NCBI GenBank assembly: GCA_019022495.1
Contig: JAFEKR010000005.1
Span: forward strand, 1,488,001-1,552,000
Source of the DNA: Epichloe hybrida
Lineage: Eukaryota; Ascomycota; Sordariomycetes; Hypocreales; Clavicipitaceae
Length of the DNA: 64,000 nucleotides
Direction: 5' to 3'
Of the stretch, positions 24,491 to 35,305 are shown one piece after another (the first letter of the stretch is position 1; each line of letters opens with the position of its first letter). A model generated the notes under the pieces. The model was not told where the DNA came from. It saw only the letters and a program-made list of their open reading frames with translations, and did no database searches. The translations under genes were made by a program, and so were the position numbers.

Positions 24491-25306
24491 GTCGTCAGCA
24501 CCCAGGTGAAGTCACTCTACCGCGACTGCATCGGGGGGTAAATACGAGATGGGAAATATCGAGCCCGAGGAACAACAAGCTCGGTAAAGTAGAAGCGGAG
24601 TGGCGGGTTTTAACGACGTCACTTGGCGCGGTCGCCGTGTTTCACAGCTTGCTATCGATTCAAATCATAAGATGACTGAATATTGATCGATTGGGCCTGC
24701 AAAGAAAAATTCATGGGATTTGAGGAGGTTCTTTCTCAAAAGAAGTGGATCAGACACAGTGCACTTGTGATGAGTTTCCATCGAGCTCACGTGATCACGT
24801 TGAGCACCAGCTGGGTGCGTGCTGGGTGCGTGCTGGGTGTGGCTGCAAACTGAACGCAGCTCTGATTAAGTGGTTTTCTTTTTCACCGTGATTTTCATCT
24901 CCGACGTTCCTGTGTATGTGACCTCTCAAAAACTGAATGGTCGACAGCTATGAGGGTTGTGATCGACGTTTAGATCGGCATGCACCAGTGACAGGACTAG
25001 CACCAGAACAATACGCTGCCATCAGATTGTAGGAATTTGGCTGCAGTGACTGTCGTTCTTCAGCCGACGCAGACGTCACTATGGAAGGATGATGATGTAG
25101 AGCAAACATCTACATTAACAAATAAACGATAGGCTGAAATAAGGACAAGAATGAGGACCGCCAGGACTGCGAAAAAAAGAAATTAAAAAAAGGTGAGCAG
25201 CGGATTGCACGCCTTTGGCGGCTGACACATTGAAAACTGCTGGCACAAAGAACAAAAAACACATCTTTGGCAATTGCCGCACATGCAAACATCAGCCTCC
25301 TTCTAT
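24491..25306. other. upstream region of the RING protein and 3' side of Rab5
   Basis: No gene was recognised. A short tandem of GCTGGGTGCGT lies near 24808-24842. The left part should hold the RING gene promoter and the right part the Rab5 3' UTR. Confidence 0.5.
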
Positions 25307-26183
25307 TTAGCAAGCGCATCCATCCTTTATGCCAGCATCCCTTGCACCCAAATTCACGCGCTGCTCTTCCCCTGCTCGGCTGGCTACCCCAGTGGCCCCA
25401 GGACCTCGAGCCGATTTGAGCGACGTTTCGGGAATGGCATTGGCTATAGCTGTAAAGACCTCTGTGACGTTGTGTCCAGTCTTCGCACTGGTTTCAAAAA
25501 ATAGCAGAGTCTCTTCCTCGGCGTAGGCCTTGGCTTCCTCTGTCGATACTTTGCGAGCGTCTCCCGAATCGTCGCCATCGTCCGCCTCTTCCCGCTCCGC
25601 TGCTGAGTCACTGGCCAAATCCAGCTTGTTTCCCACCAAAGCAATGACGATTCCGGGGGATGCTTGCCGTTGCAGTTCGGCAACCCAGTGCTTGGCTTTG
25701 ACGAGGGATGTCGGCTTGGTCAGGTCGTAGACAACTAGGGCGGCTTGGGCATTACGGTAATACATGGGGGCAAGAGAAGCGAAGCGCTCTTGGCCGGCGG
25801 TATCCCAAATCTCAAATTTGATTGTCCGGGTTGGCAAGTTGCATTTTTGCGTCAGGAAAGCAGCTGCGGAGCACTGGATTAGTTTGCGGCTCGTTATTGG
25901 AAGACAAAGACTGGTATGACGGCTGGGGGAAAAGGGTTGCGCCGCAGAAGATGGATTTTACGGTACCTCCGATCGTAGGCTCCTTGTTCTCTTGGAAGTC
26001 GTTGTTCACGAATCGAAGGACAAGCGAGGACTATGGCAGCAGTGTTAGTAGTCCAGCAGAAACAGGCTTGCTTCAAGAAGTCAAATGCATGAGGAGATGC
26101 GGGAGTACCTTGCCCACGGCAGCTTCACCAAGCAGAACCAGCTTGACGCTGCTACTCGGCTTGGGAGCATTTGAGTCGGCCAT
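25307..26183 (-). CDS. ypt5: Rab5-family GTPase (Ypt5/Vps21-like)
   Basis: Three exons, 26183-26109, 26030-25967 and 25863-25307, encode 231 residues. The joins give GEAAVGKSSLVLRF and [12 protein letters not shown], which are diagnostic for Rab5. The other nucleotide-binding motifs are [13 protein letters not shown] and ETSAKTG. The protein ends in GCAC, a CxC geranylgeranylation signal. An acidic insert ([14 protein letters not shown]) follows NKLD, as is common in filamentous fungal Ypt5. Rab5 directs early-endosome fusion and endocytic traffic. Intron 1 has a clear CTAAC branch site. The gene is head-to-head with KRI1, 624 bases apart. Confidence 0.95.
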
Positions 26184-26807
26184 TAGTTTTTAGTTTTTTT
26201 TCGGGGTCGTTGCTGAGTTTCCGGCGTAGAAATGCGATATCAAGTCAAAGAAAGATACGCTAGGCGTGGGCAGGGTGTTAGAGTGCAGGGTTCGATGTCG
26301 ATGAGGTGGACAGAGTACGGAAGGGTCATAGGCGGAATTCGACTGCCTTGGAGAAGACGAAGTGGTGGTTGATGAGATGGAATGGTCCAAGATGGCGTCG
26401 ATGCGAACTCGTAGTGGCGGTAACGGGGACTAACGCGGACCGGCTGGGAAAAGAGGCGCAGGCAGGTGAAGCTTACAACCAGACCTTGTTGTTACTGGAC
26501 AGACAGCGAGCGATGACGAGTGACGAGGTCCCGCAGACCAGGTCTTCTCACGGCACAAAGTTCTGCCTGCTCCGAAAGCCATTTCATGCCGTCCCCCACC
26601 CAAAGTCACCACGAGGTGAGGTCCACCGGGTTGGATGTGGCAGAACAAAGTTCACCGCCAAAAATTCTGGATGGTCTCGACCCAGGCCATTGAGCCCAAG
26701 TATTCTGCCACCGTATTGCATTCGCAGCAAAATTCGACTAGATCAGAACTTGCTATTTACGAGTCAAACCTGGTCTGAGAGACGGGCTAACTCAAATTCT
26801 TCCAGCC
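26184..26807. promoter_or_regulatory. shared divergent promoter, Rab5 / KRI1
   Basis: These 624 bases lie between two opposed start codons. I saw no repeat or clear TATA box. KRI1 starts in a good context (CCATGGC). Confidence 0.6.
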
Positions 26808-28910
26808 ATGGCGCCTAGTCAGCCGGGCTCTACAAAAGCAATGGCCAACGATCTTAAGAAATCCAAGCGCAACCTGTTGGACGACAGCGGCTCTGACTCG
26901 GATTCCGACGATGGTGGTGCCCAATTAGACAACAGCGACTTCAAGGTGAACGAGGAGTACGCTCGCCGTTTCGAGCATAACAAGAAGCGTGAAGAGCGGC
27001 AAAAGTGTAAGTGAATTGACTTGGAACACCTCTGCGCTTGATCTGTTGGGATTTTCGACTGACAAGGCGTAGTAGAGGAGAAGTACAAGGTCGATGGGAA
27101 AGGCCGAAACGGAGGGGGTGACAGCAATGATGACCAAGACTCATCATCATCATCAAACGAGACAGAAGATGAAGATGGGTTCCTTGCAACGGAAGACCTG
27201 GATACTCAAATATCGGCGACCCTGCAGGCAATCCGCAACAAGGACCCTCGCCTGTACGACAAAAACTACAAATTCATCCAACTCCCGGACGAGGAAGAGG
27301 CAGGCAGAGAGAAGAATGAAAAGCCCGTATTCCTCCGGGATTACCAGAGAGAAAAATTATTGCGGGGGGACATCGGTGGCCCCGACGCCGAGGATGAGGC
27401 CGCGCCTCAGACCTACAGCGAGGAACAAGATGCTTTGAAAAAGTCCATCGTGTCAGAGATAAAGGCTGCCAAAGGAGAAGAGGATTCTGACGACTCGGAT
27501 GACGAGGGGTTCATGAAGAAGAAGAGCAACAATACCGAGTCTGCAAAGGCAGTCAAGGCCGAAAACGGAGTTCATCCCTCGAGAGCTGCGACTATCAAAG
27601 TGTCCGAGCTGGATATTGAAAATGCTGACAAGGACCCTGAAACCTACCTATCCAATTTCCTGGCTGCCAGAGCATGGATACCCGAAGAAGGTGGACGATG
27701 GAAGGCGTTTGAGTCGGATGAGGGCGAGGATAACAACGACGCTGATGAATTCGAACAGGCGTACAATTTGCGATTCGAGGATCCTGAGAAGAGCAACGAG
27801 GTGCTCAAATCATATGCCCGTGACTTTGCTGCTGCCCGATCGGTCCGCCGAGAGGAAAAGAGTGGTCGACAACGCCAACGAGACCTGGAGCGTGAGCGGA
27901 AAGAAGAAGAAAAGCAGCAGAGGCGCGAGGAAAAAGCCCGATTGCGCAAGCTCAAGCTTGAAGAAACAGAAGAGAAGCTTCGCAAGGTCAAAGAGGCCGC
28001 CGGAGCAGTGGGCAAGGAGCTTACTGAAGCAGAGTGGATGACCTTCTTGGACGATGTTTGGGAAAACGAGAAGTGGGAAGAAGAAATGAAGAAGCGTTTC
28101 GGCGACGAATACTACGCCGTAGAGGATGAAGGCGCAGCTGGCGCCGAATCGGACGACCAGGACGATGATGAAGACAGCAACAAGAACAAGAAGAAGAAGA
28201 AACATCCTAAGAAGCCGAAATGGGACGACGACATCGACATTAAGGATCTTGTTCCTGACTTTGAAGACGATGAACTCGCCACCCCGGGCGTCTCGCTAAC
28301 AGATGACGACGACAACAACAACAACCAAGAAGAAGAAAACGAAGAGCGACCTTCCAAAAAGCGCAAAACAGCCGACCACAAGCGTGAACGGCTGGAATCC
28401 CAAAAGAAGGCGCGTCAAGAACGGTCCAAGCTAGAAGCCCTCGTCGACTCCAAACTCGAACTCACCAACCACGACCTCCTCAAATCGTCCAACTCGGGCG
28501 TGGGCTTCCGCTACCGCGAAACCTCGCCGCAGTCTTTCGGCATGACGGCCCGTGACATTCTTCTCGCCCCGTCAGACAAGCATCTCAACGAATTCTTCGG
28601 CCTCAAGAAGCTAGCCTCGTTTAGAGATGCCGAGAAGAAGCGCCGTGACAAGAAGCGTCTTGGGAAGAAGGCCCGGCTTAGGGAGTGGCGAAGAGGTACA
28701 TTTGGCAGGGACTATGAGAAGGACGGTCCCACGTATGGATTTGAGAAACTCATGGAAGGCGGGGAAGACGCTCTGATGAAGGATGCGCCAGAGGTGAACA
28801 AGGATGATGACGGCAACGTGGTGGCGCGTGACGTGGGTGGGCGGAGGAAGAAGAGAAAGAGGTCCAAGGGCCACAAGAAGAGTAATGGTGGTGAGATGGA
28901 TGCTGCGTGA
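26808..28910 (+). CDS. KRI1: KRI1, ribosome-biogenesis (90S/40S) factor
   Basis: Two exons, 26808-27006 and 27073-28910, encode 678 residues; the 66-base intron joins REERQK to LEEKYKVDG. Hallmarks of Kri1 are the acidic N-terminus (SDSDSDDGG, then FKVNEEYARRFEHNKKREE), the central PVFLRDYQREKLL and the highly charged coiled region (about 325-400). The C-terminal KHLNEFFGLKKLASFRDAEK followed by REWRRGTFGRDYE is the conserved Kri1 C-terminal domain. Kri1 works with Krr1 in nucleolar pre-rRNA processing for the small subunit. The C-terminus is basic (KKRKRSKGHKK), suggesting a nuclear/nucleolar signal. Confidence 0.95.
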
Positions 28911-29604
28911 TGGATCAGACGTGTTTGGTACTTATGCTCGTGAGTCGTGGGGGAGGGGGTCAGGGGCAAACTGGAGTTCAAAGTTGGAAAGCTTCCATGT
29001 TTCAGTCTAGATGCGAGGTCAGCTTGGCGTATAGAACGGCGTTGGCACCAATCTCACCTACACCCTCAAGTCACGCTTGCTCGCCGTCGTTTCATTCTTG
29101 CCATTCCGCCCCGTGTCTTCGGTCGGTGCAGACGGTGGATAAACGAAATTCTCACTCGGGAATCATCATGTATGTTGTAGTCTCGATGGATTCATTCTGG
29201 GATGAAGGTATTATTCACGCCCACTCGCTCCCAGACGCTGTGCAATAAATGGCCGAGGGTGCAGTGCGGCATAAGTAAACTACAAGTAAGAAAAAGAAAA
29301 AAAAAAAACTCCAAAAAGGGCCGCATTGGTATGTATGCAACATGACGACCAATCTCCAATCTAGATACGCAATGGTCCCAACTGGTGGAAATCGTTTTAT
29401 CGCTTTTGCGGTGAAAGTGTTCGCCTCTACATGGGTGCCGAATATTCACACAAGTCTTACTAGCAAAATCTCCAGGCCCTTTCAGAGTACTCAGACAATC
29501 AAACTGCTCGATCTCATCCTTTCAACTCTTTGTTCCTGCTGAAGACGTCTAGGGTTCTTTTCTCTACTCATACATGCCCTCCGTGAAGCGTGAAGAGAGC
29601 CATG
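28911..29604. other. convergent 3' intergenic spacer
   Basis: The spacer lies between KRI1 and the oppositely oriented Zn2Cys6 gene. It has an A-run near 29296-29308. The short frames are not gene-like. Confidence 0.5.
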
Positions 29605-32600
29605 TTATAATGCATGTCGCAAACCCTCCATGCTCTGATGTATCCCCACGCCGTTTGCCCCAAGTATGGAGTTGAATGGATCAGTGGTACCATGACTGGG
29701 GGCTTCACCTTCTCTGGGGATAGTCATGTCTTGCAAATCAGCTCGTGGGTCCAGGTTGAAAGGCATGACCCACCCTGCTGGGAGATCGCTGCCGTTGAAC
29801 TCGACGAGGCCATCAGCACCGATTTGACCCTGAGTGTGAAGATGGCGAGAAGGCGGAGGCCCGCCGTTCACTTTGACTGCTTGTTGGTTGTGATGCAGCA
29901 TCTTGCTGTCACTTGCATTCTTCGCTTGCCAGTTCGCGGCACTTGAATCCATCATGTTCTGTCCTCCAGACGACAGACCGTAACCAAAGGATACATGTGA
30001 ATCCAAGTTGGGCGACAGGTCCGCACTTCCTCGATGGCCCATATTGTTCATTTGCAACATGTCAGGGGCAAAGAACGGAGACTGTCCAGGCCCCGGCGGA
30101 GGAAAAGGTGAGGTTTGGACAGGGCTCATGGGAGACATTGCTGTGTAGGGCTGGGTATGGACGTGCGACAAGGGCACCGGGTTGTATCCGGCGGACCCGG
30201 GTCCATTTGCCTGGCCACTACCGACCGACACGGATAGCTGTCGCGATGTTGCTCGCTGACCTCGCTGACCAGAATGGTTGGGCAGGCCGGCAGTTGACTG
30301 ACCCGCGCCGTCGATTGCCTTGCCATTGTTCAGTTTGTTGCCAGCGGGCTCGTTCGAATTCTTCTTCGTCATCTGCTTTCGTTTGCTTGCGGGACCGTGT
30401 GCCACCGCCCCGCCCTCTGTGCTTGATGGTGACGCCAGACTGGTAAAATACTCCTCCACTGACTGTAACTCAGGCTTCTGTTCCAAAACGGCATCTTCTC
30501 CTCTCTCCCTTCGTCGCTGTACTGTTGGTTCTACCACGTCAAAGTCGGAGACACCATGCGGATACCTGTTGAACCAATCCGCAAATTGTAGGACTGGCCA
30601 TGCTTCTATCTCTTGGGTACCGAGTTTGCCTGATCTGGACGCTTCCAGTGCATTTCGATACTGAGTGCGAATGTTTTCGACCATCCAGTGAAACATGCCC
30701 CAGTACCGCATCGTCTTTCGCAAAAACTTGATGTTGATCCCGGCATTCACTTCTGCAGTCGCCTTGACAGCAGCATTGCTGGAGAAGATGCCGAGGATGT
30801 GGATGTTTGTCGCGGAAAAGGCACAATAGCCTGCGAAAGGAGCTGTCACGTTGCATTTGGCTTGCTCGGCATCTCTCAACATCTCGGAGATTTTGTTCGC
30901 CGCAGTGACGGTCTGCGCGCTGGCTCGTGGAAGAAATTCCGAAGGCACATCCTTGCCGCCGTCAGTGGCGGCGGCCCGCGTAGTTGCTGCCTTGTGCAAG
31001 AAGAGGGCGTTTTGCTGAATCGACAAGTGCATCAACAGAAACTGACTACCGGTCTTTTCAGTCGCATGCAGGTTAAGATTGTCAACCGAGTATTTCAGAG
31101 ATTCTGGAAGAGTGCGTTGTAAATCCTCGACTTGCTCAACAAGCTGTGCATAAATAGATCGTTCATTGCAAAGAGCAAAGTCTTCCATGTTTTCCCCGCC
31201 TTGGTGTAGATATGCAACGATCCTGCCCCATATTGCGACGGCCCGTATGGTATACGCGGCGACGCCCATGTTCTCTTCAAGTCGTGTATCCTGTCCGTCG
31301 CCCCGAGATTCCGATTGTCCCACGGAACCATCGAGTGCTTCCGTCTGTGCAGGTATATCAAGCTGAAAGTACGATTCCTTCACGGGCAATTGAATCTGAA
31401 GCGATTCCTCTTTGATGAACATTGGCCGATCGGAACCGGACGAGTTGAAGCGATCCATGAGAAAGCAAGCCCACATAATACGCCGTCGAATCTCCCGATC
31501 AATAAAGCTCAGTGCGACTTTATTTCCGCATCCAGAGCCATCATTCTCCAAATCCTTATGAAGTTGGAGGGCAAACGCCATGCGAATGGCTTGGCCACCC
31601 AAAGCCCAGCTGCGTCCGCCATGGCAGGTTCCGAATTCGTGCAGCCCTAGAATTAGAAGGCAAGTCAACACGGTCATGTTCGGCCACTCGTAGCGCCTCG
31701 TGCAGATATCCCGCGCATGTGACGCCCACTCTTCCCCATGTAAGAACGGTCTCGCTGTCCCGGCAATATTTGGCTGCGTTGCAAAGCGTGCTGCAACGGC
31801 ACAAACAGATAGAACAAGGACCGGGGGCAATGTATTATTTCTGAGGCAAGTCATGTTAGCTCAAACAAAGTCTCGCCAGGATCAACGTCAAAGTCTCGAG
31901 CGTCAACGCAGAAATGAGAAAGGGTTGGGCTAGCCGGACTTACTTCAACTTGCGCATATAGCTAGGTTTGTGCAGAAGATGGTATGCTTGCCCGTAAACG
32001 TTGTCAAAAAAGACTTCGGCGAGGTGTTCTTGAATCTCCTTTGGAGGCAGAGCATCGATGCCTTCTCGAAATAACACATGGTCTGCAGCGAAGCCGCCTT
32101 CTTTCGCAGCCGAGTCCTCGTCCACACTCTCGGCACCTCTGACCCTGACCGATGGTGCCTTCGCCCAGGATTCCAGATCTGAGCCAAAAGCTTCCTCGGC
32201 ACCTCTTTTCTTGGATGCCGACTTGTTCCCCGCGTTCGCCCCAAGGACGGCAGGCCTGACTATTGCTCTGGTGATGAATGATGTCGCGTCTTGATCTGGT
32301 TTGGGGATTATTTTGATGATTCGATCCTCCATCCGCTTTAACCGCTTGTCAAGCATGGCCATGTAGTCAGTGCGGGGGGCTGCTTTTCGAGTCGTGACCT
32401 TGTACACGCAAGGGATGCGTGATCTTAGACAGTGCTTGCAAGCAGGCTTTTCCCCGGAACAACGTATCTTCTTGCGACGGCAGGCAATGCATGCAAGAGG
32501 CAACCGCTTGCGGTCCTTGCCAGCCTTTGTCTTGAGTTCACTCCAGGCTGGAGGCGCGCGGGACTTGTCATCTCCATTCCTGCCACCAAGATCGGTACCG

Positions 32601-33064
32601 TCCGCCCCGTTATTTCCTACTAAGCCAAATTCATCAGTGCCGGCATCTTCGAACGAATGCTCTGCGGGAGAATTTCTTTCACCACCACCATCGTCGACGG
32701 GCTCCAGGCTTGTTCCACGATGGCCTTGGTCAGAGCTGAAGGCTGGGACCGGAGTACCGGACATGGAAGAAACATGATGGGTCATTGGTGGTCCATTGCT
32801 GCTCAACCCATGATGTTGTGTGAAGCCTGCGCCAATGTGATTGCCGTAGGACACGTCGGGCATGTTCATCATGTGGCTTTGGTCTATACCACCAAATGGG
32901 TAGGAAAAGTCGTGGAATGCATTGCCATCCATGACGGCTGGAGAGCTCTCGTTCATGGGTCCAGAACCTTGCTCGTGGTACATGCGATGGGAGGTGATGG
33001 GGTTGAGGAGTGGTTGAGCATGTTGAATCTGGTGAGGGTTGGTACGATGATGGTCGCCCGTCAT
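29605..33064 (-). CDS. Zn2Cys6 fungal-specific transcription factor
   Basis: Two exons, 33064-31944 and 31840-29605, give 1118 residues. The 103-base intron joins SYMRKL to KNNTLPPVL inside the regulatory domain. The DNA-binding cluster is CIACRRKKIRCSGEKPACKHC, read as CxxC-x6-C-x6-CxxC plus the final Cys, followed by a basic linker and a likely dimerisation helix (MAMLDKRLKRMEDRI). The middle homology region (about 350-750) matches the fungal-specific TF domain: AEVFFDNVYGQAYHLLHKP, then GGQAIRMAFALQLHKD and the RRRIMWACFLMDR stretch. The ends are low-complexity and rich in Gly, Asn, Ser and Pro. I took the first in-frame ATG at 33064, as a stop lies a little upstream. The target genes cannot be told. 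A long upstream region (toward 34.8 kb) may carry extensive regulation. Confidence 0.88.
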
Positions 33065-34847
33065 GATTCCGCCAGCAAGCCGCAAGTCGCCTCAAAGGCG
33101 GGCTCAAAGGCAGGCGGGGGTTGGAGAGCTCGAATTTCGCTTGATCTGAGAAGAGTGCAAGTGTTTTACGCCATGAGAAGGTGGTTTCGAAATACGAGTC
33201 GGCACGACTGAGACGAGTGAAAACGGGGTTTTAATCCAGAGCCCAGTTGGACGAGCGCGGCACTCATGGCCCAAGGTCCGTTGGATGTAGGCAGGTCTGA
33301 GGTGCGCAAGAAGACCCGACACTTCGGCACAGCCGGTGAAGAACTTATGGCCGCCGACGTCGCGATTCCACCGGAAATCCCCAACCAATAAAGACTCTTC
33401 AGTGTACACCAAAAGATGGGGTCGTCAGTAGTAAGCAGGCCCGAGGAAAGCAGAGCGCGAAATCTGGAAGAAGGAGAGGAACGTGAAAGACCTCAAAGCA
33501 ATGGGCCGAATGGCTCTTGGGGCGGAAACGCTTGTTAAAGTAAAGGCTTGGAGGGAGACGCAGCATCTTGGATGGCCAGGACCCAGACCGGTAGAAGTAC
33601 ATGAGTGCAAGCCACTTCGCCGGGACGCCATGGGCCATGGCACACAGCTCTCAAGCACGAACCAAGACGGTCCAGTGTGTATTACTCCGTCCTCCGTAGG
33701 GCCAGACACTTCGCGTGTGCTCCTTGTTCATACCCTGTAAGCATCCGGTGGCTAGCATCCTGGTCCCTTCGCGGGATCCTGCTATACTGGTTTTGGAGTA
33801 GCGGGCGGTTGAGGTGGAACCCTGCCCAATCTTCGAGGGAAGGGGGGGGGGGGGCGATGAAGTCCATCGGCCCATGGAGGGTGGTGGGAAAGGGCGTGAC
33901 GGCATGACGGCGAACGGTTTTGGGGAGAGGGTGGGGAGTCTGGGAAAGGGAAATGCACTCATCAGCAGCCAATGTTGGTCTAGAGAAATGCAAAGAGTCA
34001 AAGACCAAATGCGACATCGCCGGCCTTGACCAGTCTGCAAAAGGAAGTGGAAATTGACTGGCACCTGGCACATTGCCTGCTTTGCCGCCAGGTCTGGATT
34101 CTGAATCGGGTGGCGCGGCGCAACTTCATTCGGGACGCGGCGTTGCTGTAGTCCGCAGCCCTGCTTGAGAACACGTACATGTACGTACAAATGTACGTAC
34201 TGTTTTTGAAGCGGGTGGCAGAACTTGTGATCCCGGCCGGCCACCACCGCTGTTGTATTATGGTAAAACTAGGGGGTCGCCATTGTTGTCCCCTCCCTTG
34301 ACGGCGGACCGTGTCAATCTTGCACCTGCTCAGTTCAGGGGACAAACGTACATATGGGACTATTGCGTGGGGACTTGTAGTCCTCTGCGTTCTATTACCT
34401 GGCCATCTATGAACTTGCGAGTTCGCAGTTAGTTTTACAAACGATCGGCGCTGGCCTTATTATAAGAACATTGTAAGCAGTAGGCATAAAATATGTCTTA
34501 CTTGGAAACGTTGTGCAGCTTTAAGAATGCTCTTTTGTGCCAAAGAAAGAACTCGTCAACTCTGGTAGCGTGAGGAAGACTATCGGGACGCATTAAATCG
34601 TGAGAGATAACGTGGAAAACTTGATATGAGCCTACTTACACTGAATAAATGCCTTGAAAAGTAATAGTCCATCCCATATCTAGATAGGTGGTCCGACGGT
34701 GTAAGCTACGGTGCAATTCCACGTGCTAAACACAGTCCAACAAATTGTTGACGGCGTCTCGGACGGTGTGTCTCCCCAGCAAAGGAGCGCCTAATCACTT
34801 CCACCTGCGATATTGATGAGTTTGGCGCATTTTGGGGGTAAATAGCC
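33065..34847. other. upstream region of the Zn2Cys6 gene
   Basis: No gene is supported. It contains a G-run near 33842-33853, a GTACATGTACGTAC-type palindromic patch near 34178, and AT-rich sequence from 34440 onward. The last nine bases (34839-34847) are the left target duplication of the MITE. Confidence 0.5.
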
Positions 34848-35296
34848 GGGTCACTAAACGCGCATACCTCCTTTTTTAAATGCGCATACCCCCTTAGTCC
34901 TAAAACGGAAGAAGTACCTTTTCACCTAATCCCCCGCTAAATATACTAGCTCTCTTTAGTGGTAAATACGAGCAGCACACTGTAACGTGCAAAGCTTGCA
35001 ACGCTTGTAATTTTATCAGAGGCATCACGTAATGCAACGCAACGCAACGCAACGCAACGCAACGCAACGTAACGTAATAATATTATCCCTTAAAGCTATT
35101 AAAGCTATTAAATCCTTTAAGATACAGCCTTTTTATACAACCACCAAAGACGTGATTAACGCTATACGCCTTTCTGATAATAGTGAAAATTAACAGACGC
35201 GAGCCACACTAAAAGTAGGTATGGAGACCGTCCTTCCGGATTGGGACTAAGGGGGTATGCGCATTCAAAAAAGGAGGTATGCGCGTTTAGTGACCC
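34848..35296. mobile_element. Mutator-like MITE with exact 9-base target duplication
   Basis: The element is 449 bases. Both ends start GGGTCACTAAACGCGCATAC as inverted repeats, with similarity extending to about 60 bases. TAAATAGCC is duplicated exactly on each side (34839-34847 and 35297-35305). A 9-base duplication fits the Mutator-like superfamily (family knowledge). Inside are seven tandem CAACG units and AT-rich filler, with no coding sequence, so it is non-autonomous. Confidence 0.8.
35035..35069. repeat. (CAACG)7 microsatellite
   Basis: Seven perfect CAACG units lie inside the MITE, followed by two TAACG variants. Confidence 0.9.
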
Positions 35297-35305
35297 TAAA
35301 TAGCC

